In this document: positions 1 through 5,729 of the stretch, piece by piece
Position numbering within the stretch: position 1 is the first letter of the stretch
How the letters are laid out: each line of letters starts with the position of its first letter
Assembly: GCA_029007415.1 (NCBI GenBank)
Contig: JAQXHT010000018.1
Coordinates: forward strand, 1 to 9,095
Length of the DNA stretch: 9,095 nucleotides
From: a bacterium
GTDB lineage: Bacteria; Bacillota_I; Bacilli_A; RF39; UBA660
Direction: 5' to 3'
Notes under the pieces: model-generated
The model's input: only the letters and a program-made list of their open reading frames with translations
Told to the model about the DNA's origin: nothing
Database searches by the model: none
Program-made: the position numbers and the translations under genes

Positions 1-2
1 AT

Positions 3-62
3 AAAACTATTGATTATCTTCTCACGATAGAAGAAAGTCCCCACCATAATAATTATAGATAA
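3..62 (+). CDS. Possible C-terminal tail of an upstream gene (partial)
   Basis: A frame open from the left edge reads about 19 residues, ending ...IEESPHHNNYR, and stops with TAA at 60-62. The peptide looks protein-like, and the other two plus frames stop within the first 30 bases. It is too short to identify. It uses several C- or G-ending codons (CTC, ACG, CCC, CAC) that look uncommon next to the other genes here. It could equally be chance, because no terminator follows it. Confidence 0.25.
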   Translation, partial: KTIDYLLTIEESPHHNNYR

Positions 63-99
63 AATTGTTACTCAAAATAAAAATTACCTTAATATACCA

Positions 100-127
100 T
101 TTACTCTCTCCTATCATCTATTATAAT
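100..127 (+). promoter_or_regulatory. Candidate sigma-A promoter for the 281-1117 gene
   Basis: TTTACT (100-105) is separated by 16 bp from a perfect TATAAT (122-127). Transcription would start near 134, giving a leader of about 147 nt. An 8-bp palindrome, TGTTAACA (127-134), overlaps the expected start point. AT-rich DNA produces such boxes by chance, so confidence rests mainly on the perfect -10 and its location ahead of a gene. Confidence 0.4.
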
Positions 128-138
128 GTTAACATACC

Positions 139-173
139 AATTGATAATTTTCAACATTATTTTCATATCAATT
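139..173 (+). repeat. Inverted repeat in the leader of the first gene
   Basis: AATTGATA (139-146) and TATCAATT (166-173) are perfect 8-bp inverted arms around a 19-nt spacer. They lie just downstream of the candidate promoter at 100-127. The geometry could be a dimeric repressor site or a weak RNA hairpin. In DNA this AT-rich a chance match is possible. Confidence 0.3.
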
Positions 174-280
174 TTGCAATTAAATGCTTTCTTAAACAGC
201 CATTTTAAGTTTATTAAATTAGCTATTGAAAGATGAAAAAAATTAATTTATTATATAGCTTAAAAGAAAAGAGGAAAACT

Positions 281-1117
281 ATGAATAGAATAAAATATCT
301 TATCGAAGTAGAAAAATATCTATATAAGTATACCTTAATAGGTGATAATAATTTAATTAATTTTTTTAAAAAGGAAGAAAAAGAAATCATTAGTAATTTA
401 TCTATTGAAGAAAAAATAGCTACATTTGATGAATTAGTTTATAATACTGATATTTTAGATGAAAATATTGCTACTGAATTTTCAATTGTTTATCAGTTTA
501 ATAATCATTTAAAGAAATTACCATTAAAAAGATTAGCTAATATATTAATAACTGATATTTTTAAAGAAGCAGATAGTGATTTTATAATTAATGAGAGTAT
601 AATTAGATATCTTTCTAAAGAAAGAATTACTAATTCATGTTTTTATCAAGATGGTATTTCTTTTAAATATGATTTAGTAGAAAGAATGATTGGTAATGCC
701 TATGAGGAACAAACTAGAATAAAAGAAGGAATTATTACTGATTTATTTTTTACTTACCCTACATTAGAAGAAGATAGAAGACTAATTCATAACAAAAAAT
801 CAGCTAATATTTTAGCCAAGCGTTTGGAAATGACTGATTTTTTAAATATGACAGAAAAAGAAGATATACTAATGGGGTTTACTCTTGATACTATGTTGGG
901 AAGCAGAGAAAGTATAGAAGAAACAAGCAATAGTAAAAATTTTGAAACGTCTTCAAAAATATATTTAGAAAGTATAAGTGATCCATTAGATAAAGAAATG
1001 CTTGATGAAATGCTAGAAACATTTTCATATAGTGCTTACGAATATAAAGATACTCATTATTATAAAGAAGTTATTAAAGTCTTTAGCAAAAAACTAACTC
1101 ATAATGTCAATAAATGA
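281..1117 (+). CDS. Unrecognised 278-residue, Lys/Glu-rich cytoplasmic protein
   Basis: I do not recognise this protein. The ATG at 281 is preferred over an in-frame ATG at 233: it follows GAGG (271-274) at good spacing, whereas 233 has no SD and would add a basic 16-residue extension. The product is rich in Lys, Glu, Ile and Leu, has a single Cys (in NSCFYQDG), and shows no signal peptide or membrane segment. It appears mainly alpha-helical. The middle third (RIKEGIITDLFFTYP onward) and the segment SISDPLDKEMLDEMLETF look like amphipathic helices. It stands alone on the plus strand, with a candidate promoter and inverted repeat upstream. Its last 24 bp overlap the end of ylbE on the opposite strand. 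No terminator is visible after it. Codon use resembles its neighbours, so there is no sign of recent import. Confidence 0.8.
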   Translation: MNRIKYLIEVEKYLYKYTLIGDNNLINFFKKEEKEIISNLSIEEKIATFDELVYNTDILDENIATEFSIVYQFNNHLKKLPLKRLANILITDIFKEADSDFIINESIIRYLSKERITNSCFYQDGISFKYDLVERMIGNAYEEQTRIKEGIITDLFFTYPTLEEDRRLIHNKKSANILAKRLEMTDFLNMTEKEDILMGFTLDTMLGSRESIEETSNSKNFETSSKIYLESISDPLDKEMLDEMLETFSYSAYEYKDTHYYKEVIKVFSKKLTHNVNK

Positions 1118-1315
1118 TTCAACTAATGATAAGGTATCTTTTACTTTATCTATTTTGTCCTTGGTTGTTAGTTTATAATTAACTTTCATTTCTTCTTCCA
1201 TTTCATTAACAGAGTCTGGATTTCTGTTTAAATACTTATACCAGTTAGAGTTTTCTTGTAAATATTGATAAAGATAAGGATTTGCTTTTATTCTTAATTT
1301 AGCAGCTACTTGCAT
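1094..1315 (-). CDS. ylbE: YlbE-like small protein
   Basis: This 73-residue protein matches the Bacillus YlbE family in length and pattern. A short helical start is followed by NPYLYQYLQENSNWYKYLNRNP (residues about 12-33), which parallels the 'P-x-L-x-x-F-I-R-E-x-P-x-W-Y-R-x-L-x-R-N-P' core I recall for that family, and then by a helical, basic tail. It follows ylbD after only 5 bp, and its SD (GAGGAT) lies inside the last ylbD codons, so the two are translationally coupled. Family members have no established biochemical function. The 3' end overlaps the convergent plus-strand gene by 24 bp, so the two transcripts are complementary at their ends. Identification is from remembered family pattern, not a search. 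Confidence 0.75.
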   Translation of the reverse strand: MQVAAKLRIKANPYLYQYLQENSNWYKYLNRNPDSVNEMEEEMKVNYKLTTKDKIDKVKDTLSLVESFIDIMS

Positions 1316-1320
1316 TTTTA

Positions 1321-1674
1321 CTAATCCTCATAATACTTATTAATTGGTCGTTCTTGATAAGTATTTACTATTGGTTTTTCATTAGAAGCGGTTAAGTCAC
1401 TTAAAAGGCTTACTGCTTTTTCTAAGCCATTAACTCCACGTTGTAGTGTTTCTAAATCCATATTTTTAAAGATATTTATTACATCCTGAAAGTTACCATT
1501 TCTTGTTTGAGTCATCTCATTTGTAGTTGGTGTAAACTGCTCCCATACTTTAGAGTCTTCACCATATATATCGTAAAGTTCATACAAACTCTGCCAAGTA
1601 TTTTTACCGTTTGCCACTGTTGTTGCGAGATATGGTCTATCTTTAATAAAATTTTTAAAACTTTCTTTTGACAT
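1321..1674 (-). CDS. ylbD: YlbD-like protein (YlbD_coat family)
   Basis: This 117-residue protein resembles Bacillus YlbD, annotated there as a putative spore-coat protein. Recognisable parts are FKNFIKDRPYLATTVANGKNTWQSLYELYDIYGEDSKVW (a 'K-x-x-P-x-L-x-x-x-V-x-x-G-K-x-T-W-Q-x-x-Y-E' core, residues about 5-43) and a later helix (VINIFKNMDLETLQRGVNGLEKA). The ATG at 1674 is preferred over the in-frame GTG at 1683, because that GTG is part of the SD AGGTGAAA. Adjacency to a ylbE-like gene repeats the Bacillus order and strengthens the call. The coat label should not be taken to mean this organism forms spores: the window shows no other sporulation gene, and the family's molecular role is unknown. 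Confidence 0.75.
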   Translation of the reverse strand: MSKESFKNFIKDRPYLATTVANGKNTWQSLYELYDIYGEDSKVWEQFTPTTNEMTQTRNGNFQDVINIFKNMDLETLQRGVNGLEKAVSLLSDLTASNEKPIVNTYQERPINKYYED

Positions 1675-1692
1675 AGATTTCACCTAATTAAG

Positions 1693-1721
1693 TTTATGTC
1701 ATTAGAAGACAAATAGAACAA
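1693..1721 (-). promoter_or_regulatory. Candidate extended -10 promoter for ylbD-ylbE
   Basis: On the minus strand TTGTTC (1721-1716) lies 17 bp upstream of CATAAA (1698-1693), which is preceded by TGA, giving a TGn extended -10. The -35 box overlaps the last bases of the U tract of the parC terminator. The leader would be only about 12-16 nt, starting almost at the SD. The -10 matches consensus at 4 of 6 positions, so this is tentative. The alternative is read-through of the terminator. Confidence 0.35.
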
Positions 1722-1744
1722 AAAAAGCATTCCTACTGGAACAC
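1720..1744 (-). terminator. Intrinsic terminator after parC
   Basis: On the minus strand GUGUUCC (1744-1738) pairs with GGAAUGC (1733-1727) around the loop AGUA. The seven pairs include two G-U wobbles. An uninterrupted U7 tract (1726-1720) follows. It begins 2 bp past the parC stop codon and separates the topoisomerase IV operon from ylbDE. The stem is modest, so partial read-through is plausible. Confidence 0.7.
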
Positions 1745-1746
1745 TT

Positions 1747-4281
1747 TTAATTATTATCATTTAAAAAATCATCTATTGTCATAAGTCTTGCATCAACTGA
1801 CTCTAAGTCTAAATCAGATTTTGGTTTTTCTTCGACTTCTAATAATTCTATTTCTTCCTCTTCTTTATTACTATCACTTAGACTTGCTACTTTAAAGGCA
1901 CTATCGATACCACCTTTTCTTAAGGTTGAACCGGTTGAATAACGGTCAGCGATAGTTAAATCACTTCCTTTGAAGAATATTATTTCACCATTCTTAAGAC
2001 CTAGTTCTTCTTTGGCTGTTAAGAAAAATGCTGCTACTACGTGGTACGGATTTGTCTTAACATCTCTAATAGTAAGTAGTCCTCTTCTTGCTCTTGTGGT
2101 CTTATCAAAATCTTTTAGATGCATACGTTTACCGGTTCCCTTATCGGTTACAATTGCTAGGTAGTTATTATCATCAGTATTGAAGTTTAAGACTGATACT
2201 ACATAATCATCTTTTAAAGTAATAGCTTTTACTCCACCCGCTTTAATTCCTACCACTGGTATTTCTTCTTTCGTAAACCATAGGCCATAGCCTTTATTTG
2301 TTTCAATAAAGATTTCGCTTTTTTCACCATAGAAAGCACAGATTAATCTATCATCATCTTTTAATTTTATACAACTAGTTGGCTTTGAGTATCTAGTTAA
2401 TTTGAAATCTGCTAAGCTACTTTGTTTTATCATTCCTAGTTTTGTAGCAATAACAATATTTTTTTTCTCATCGAAGTTACTTACAGGAATAGCAGTTACT
2501 ATTTCTTCTTCCTCTTGAAGTGGTACTAAGTTACTTACGTGTTTACCTAATTCACGCCATTTTAAATCGTTAATAGTATGAACTGGAATATATAAATAAT
2601 TACCAAAAGAAGTGAAAACTAATAAAGTATCAGTTGTTTTCATCTTAAATTCGCCAAGAAGATAATCATTTTCCTTAAGTAATGGGTCCTTAATATCACT
2701 AGCACTATAACTACGGAGAGAAGTTCTCTTGATATAACCTTCTTTACTGATAGTAACAATGGTATCTTCTTTTGGTATTAGAGCAGTTGTATCTAGTTTA
2801 ATTTCAGTAATTTCATCTCTTACTTCTGTAATTCTTTCTTTATTATACTCGCTCTTAACCTTTTTTAATTCCTCTTTCATTACCTTTTTTAGTAGCTTTT
2901 CATTTTCTAAGATAGCAGTTAAAGAAGAGATAATTTTTTCTAAAACTGCACATCTTTCCTCTAACTCTACTACATCGGTATTAGTTAAACGATATAGTTG
3001 TAATGTTACAATTGCTTCTGCTTGTTCATAACTAAAAGCATATTCTTTTACTAAATTTTCTTTAGCATCACTTTTATTTTTACTAGCTCTAATCGTTTTG
3101 ATTACTTCATCTAATATTGATAAACATTTCTTTAAACCATCTAAGATATGTAGTTCTTTTTTAGCATGAGCAAGATCAAACTCACTTCTTCTTCTAACAA
3201 CTTCTTGTTGATGATCAATAAAGGCTTGAAGAGCATTTTTCAATCCTAATAGTTTTGGTCTTTTCTTAACGATTGCAACCATATTAAAGTTATAGCTTAT
3301 CTGCATATCAGTATTCTTTAGAAGGAAATTAACTAAGAATTCTTTATTAACACCTTTCTTTAAATCAATAACAATTCTGATATCTTGTGCTGATTCATCT
3401 CTTACTTCTACTATGCCATCAATCTTTTTATCAAGTCTTATATCATCAATCTTTTTAACTAATAAAGCTTTATTTACTTCATATGGAATTTCAGTGATTA
3501 CTAATGAAGCTTTGCCATTTTTCTCTTCAAATTCATATTTACTCTTAACAATTATTTTTCCTTTACCAGTTTGATAAGCTTCTAATAAACCTTTTTTTCC
3601 TTCAATAATAGCTCCGGTTGGAAAATCTGGTCCTTTTACAAAATTCATTAATTCTTCAAGAGTAGCATCTTTATGATCAATTAGGTAAATAGCTGCATCA
3701 ATTACTTCTCCTAAGTTATGTGGAGGAATATTGGTGGCATAACCGGCTGATATTCCTTGAGTTCCATAGACAAGTAAAGCAGGAAATCTTGCTGGTAGAA
3801 CAGTTGGTTCTGTTGTACTATCATCAAAGTTAGGCGCAAATTCAACGGTATCACGATTGATATCTCTTACCATTTCATTACTTATTTTTGAAAGTCTTGC
3901 TTCTGTATAACGATAAGCAGCTGGACTATCACCATCAATTGAACCATTATTTCCGTGCATATCAATATATGGGTATCTACTTTTCCATTCTTGACTCATT
4001 CTTACCATTGCTTCATAGATTGAAGTATCACCATGAGGATGGTAATTACCGATAACATCTCCAACTGTTTTAGCACTTTTTCTATATGGTTTATCATAAG
4101 TATTTTTTTCTTTATACATTGAATAAAGAATACGTCTTTGAACTGGTTTTAAACCGTCTCTAGCATCAGGAATAGCACGTTCTTGAATGATATATTTTGA
4201 GTAACTACCAAATCTTTCTCCCATTATATCTTCAAGAGTATACTCTCTAATTTTTTCGATTATTTCTTTTGTCTTTTCCAT
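1747..4281 (-). CDS. parC: DNA topoisomerase IV subunit A
   Basis: ParC is the DNA-breaking and rejoining subunit of topoisomerase IV, which decatenates replicated chromosomes together with ParE. The 844 residues begin with the winged-helix/tower breakage-reunion region. Its active-site Arg-Tyr lies in AAYRYTEARL (Tyr125). The quinolone-resistance region is HPHGDTSIYEAM (81-92), with Thr86 at the Ser80-equivalent and Glu90 at the Glu84-equivalent position. The C-terminal beta-pinwheel spans roughly 500-790. No Q-R-R-G-G-K-G GyrA box is present, and parE lies upstream, so ParC fits better than GyrA. The last 41 residues are strongly acidic (15 Asp/Glu, 4 Lys/Arg) and extend past the pinwheel. 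The ATG at 4281 is preferred over GTG at 4290, which is part of the SD AGGTGAT. The gene starts 9 bp after the stop of the preceding gene and ends at a terminator. Confidence 0.95.
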   Translation of the reverse strand: MEKTKEIIEKIREYTLEDIMGERFGSYSKYIIQERAIPDARDGLKPVQRRILYSMYKEKNTYDKPYRKSAKTVGDVIGNYHPHGDTSIYEAMVRMSQEWKSRYPYIDMHGNNGSIDGDSPAAYRYTEARLSKISNEMVRDINRDTVEFAPNFDDSTTEPTVLPARFPALLVYGTQGISAGYATNIPPHNLGEVIDAAIYLIDHKDATLEELMNFVKGPDFPTGAIIEGKKGLLEAYQTGKGKIIVKSKYEFEEKNGKASLVITEIPYEVNKALLVKKIDDIRLDKKIDGIVEVRDESAQDIRIVIDLKKGVNKEFLVNFLLKNTDMQISYNFNMVAIVKKRPKLLGLKNALQAFIDHQQEVVRRRSEFDLAHAKKELHILDGLKKCLSILDEVIKTIRASKNKSDAKENLVKEYAFSYEQAEAIVTLQLYRLTNTDVVELEERCAVLEKIISSLTAILENEKLLKKVMKEELKKVKSEYNKERITEVRDEITEIKLDTTALIPKEDTIVTISKEGYIKRTSLRSYSASDIKDPLLKENDYLLGEFKMKTTDTLLVFTSFGNYLYIPVHTINDLKWRELGKHVSNLVPLQEEEEIVTAIPVSNFDEKKNIVIATKLGMIKQSSLADFKLTRYSKPTSCIKLKDDDRLICAFYGEKSEIFIETNKGYGLWFTKEEIPVVGIKAGGVKAITLKDDYVVSVLNFNTDDNNYLAIVTDKGTGKRMHLKDFDKTTRARRGLLTIRDVKTNPYHVVAAFFLTAKEELGLKNGEIIFFKGSDLTIADRYSTGSTLRKGGIDSAFKVASLSDSNKEEEEIELLEVEEKPKSDLDLESVDARLMTIDDFLNDNN

Positions 4282-4285
4282 CAAT

Positions 4286-4292
4286 ATCACCT
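4286..4292 (-). promoter_or_regulatory. parC SD overlapping the upstream stop codon
   Basis: AGGTGAT lies 8 nt (counted from GG) ahead of the ATG at 4281. Its first two bases belong to the TAG stop of the preceding gene. It decides the start: an in-frame GTG at 4290 is embedded in it and so cannot be the initiator. The layout suggests translational coupling with the gene upstream. Confidence 0.75.
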
Positions 4293-5715
4293 ACATCCTT
4301 TTTTCTTGCTTTTTTAAAACTTTATTAGTGTCGTGTCCCCAAATTTCCTTTAAATTTGGAAGTGTCTCATTAATTTGCGGTAAAAGTAAATCATTGGTTA
4401 CAACTTCTAATTTTTCTAAACCCGTAATGGAAATTAGTGATGGACATCTCACATCTCCTACTACATAGTTAGGAAGAATTATATTAAGTTTTTCTCCTGT
4501 TTCACTGATATCTCCATAATAACAATAAATATCAGATTTTACTAGTTCCTCTCTAGTTAAAGCTATCTTTTCAATGTTGCAATCAAAGTAATAAGCTAAA
4601 TCTGCTTTTACATTTCGTTTACTTTTCAAAAATTCAATTCGTTCATCTTTTCCGTAACCAAAGAATCCTATTTTTTCTCTAATTTCATAAAGAAATTCAA
4701 TATCTGACTTAGTGTAATTTTCCTTTTCAGTTAAGAGTGTTAATTTCCTAGAAGCATTAATTATTTCTTGAACTTTTTCTGTTTGATTATAACTTAATAA
4801 TTTTCTCTCTAGTATTTCTAGCATTGCTGGCTCAATATTTTGATTATGTTCAATACCTCTTATTTCTTTAATATTTTTATTATTACTAACAATTGCTAGT
4901 CTTGGATTAGTTGGTCTATTATTTTCATCATAAGAAAAATAAATATCAATAACATCATTTTCTAATAATTGTTTAACATCTTCTCTATTTTCAATACACC
5001 AAAGTGTACCTTTACCGATGATGTCCTTGCGAAGTTTGACTCTGTCTTTTAAGCCTTCATAGTGAACCCACTCACCACTATTTTTAATTGCATCTCGAAG
5101 GATTTGTTCTCTTTTTTCTGAAAAATAATATGCATACAGCTTAGCAAAACTTTCACTATTAATAGCTTCATTTATCAACTTTTTATCATCTATCTTGATA
5201 AGAAGCTTTATCTTATCGATTATGTTTAATGTAATCGCAGAATCAAACATTGGAAAAGGACTTGTTGTATGTTTCGTTCTTCTTGAAAAAGCTTTTCTTT
5301 GTTCGTTATAATTTCCCATGGAAGTGATTCCTTTAAATATCCAAAGTTTTATCCACATTGCTTCTTGATCTAAACTACCAAGAAAATCTATCCAGGTATC
5401 AAGTGAGTCTTTGGCTGCTGTTGTAACTTTATAAATTACTTGCTCTCGTGAAAAGGTGGGAGAAATATTTTTATTAATATACTCTTCTTTGATATCTTCT
5501 TTTTTAATTACATATTTACTGTGACACAAGCTTTTAAAAAGATGCCAGTCATGTTCGTTTTGATGAGCTTTTTTAACTATTCTATCAAGTCTTGTTAAAT
5601 ATTTACTTATCTTTTCGACTGGTGTATCACTTTTTAAAGCTGTGTGCATAACTATCTTAGAAATATGTAAATCTTTATATAATTCATTTAAAAATTCTTC
5701 TCCACTATCATACAT
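4291..5715 (-). CDS. Uncharacterised protein encoded between parE and parC
   Basis: The function of this 474-residue protein is unknown. It has no signal peptide or membrane segment. The N-terminal ~210 residues look helical and contain a block around 121-158 (WIKLWIFKG...GNYNEQRKAFSRRTK...TSPFP). A mixed alpha/beta region follows (about 213-310), with EWVHYE, GKGTLWC (234-240, Trp239-Cys240), PRLAIV and IKEIRGIEHNQN. Next come TKSDIEFLYEIREKIGFFGYG (about 335-355) and a C-terminal stretch with short repeated hydrophobic strands (LPNYVVGDVRCPSLISITGL). From memory this order matches an uncharacterised family common in CPR/Patescibacteria and some Firmicutes, where the motif reads G-T-G-W-C-T-A; I could not verify this. 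The Cys followed by a beta-strand and an 'E-I/A-R-G' element recalls PcfJ-like domains, but that is speculation. The gene sits 12 bp after parE and 9 bp before parC with stop-fused SDs on both sides, so it is co-expressed with topoisomerase IV. Codon use does not stand out. Confidence 0.85.
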   Translation of the reverse strand: MYDSGEEFLNELYKDLHISKIVMHTALKSDTPVEKISKYLTRLDRIVKKAHQNEHDWHLFKSLCHSKYVIKKEDIKEEYINKNISPTFSREQVIYKVTTAAKDSLDTWIDFLGSLDQEAMWIKLWIFKGITSMGNYNEQRKAFSRRTKHTTSPFPMFDSAITLNIIDKIKLLIKIDDKKLINEAINSESFAKLYAYYFSEKREQILRDAIKNSGEWVHYEGLKDRVKLRKDIIGKGTLWCIENREDVKQLLENDVIDIYFSYDENNRPTNPRLAIVSNNKNIKEIRGIEHNQNIEPAMLEILERKLLSYNQTEKVQEIINASRKLTLLTEKENYTKSDIEFLYEIREKIGFFGYGKDERIEFLKSKRNVKADLAYYFDCNIEKIALTREELVKSDIYCYYGDISETGEKLNIILPNYVVGDVRCPSLISITGLEKLEVVTNDLLLPQINETLPNLKEIWGHDTNKVLKKQEKRM

Positions 5716-5722
5716 TTATCTT

Positions 5723-5729
5723 ATCACCT
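5723..5729 (-). promoter_or_regulatory. SD overlapping the parE stop codon
   Basis: AGGTGAT begins inside the parE stop codon TAG (5730-5728) and serves the ATG at 5715. The GG-to-ATG spacing of 11 nt is slightly long. The nine bases TAGGTGATA recur exactly at the junction with parC (4293-4285). Confidence 0.65.

Noticed and set aside
21..29. The 9-mer CTCACGATA recurs at 8900-8908 in the tnpB right end, suggesting a second element end at the left edge.
   Set aside because: Flanking sequences differ, no tnpB-like coding follows at the left edge, and a 9-bp match found after the fact in 9 kb is weak.
17..40. Hairpin TCTTCT/AGAAGA followed by GAAAGTCC, reminiscent of the 5' conserved region of RNase P RNA.
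   Set aside because: The remaining conserved RNase P elements do not follow in the AT-rich sequence after 40, and the stretch may be coding.
1683..1683. GTG starts for ylbD (1683) and parC (4290).
   Set aside because: Both GTGs lie within AGGTGA SD sequences serving ATGs 9 bp downstream.
1970..2164. Open frames on the plus strand inside parC (1970-2164, 2759-3031) and around parE (6873-7079, 7475-7684).
   Set aside because: They are antisense to strongly conserved genes, lack SD sites and have composition expected of shadows.
1747..4281. Subunit A as GyrA rather than ParC.
   Set aside because: No GyrA box in the C-terminal domain, and the partner shows PLRGKVLNTEK and the parE-parC order.
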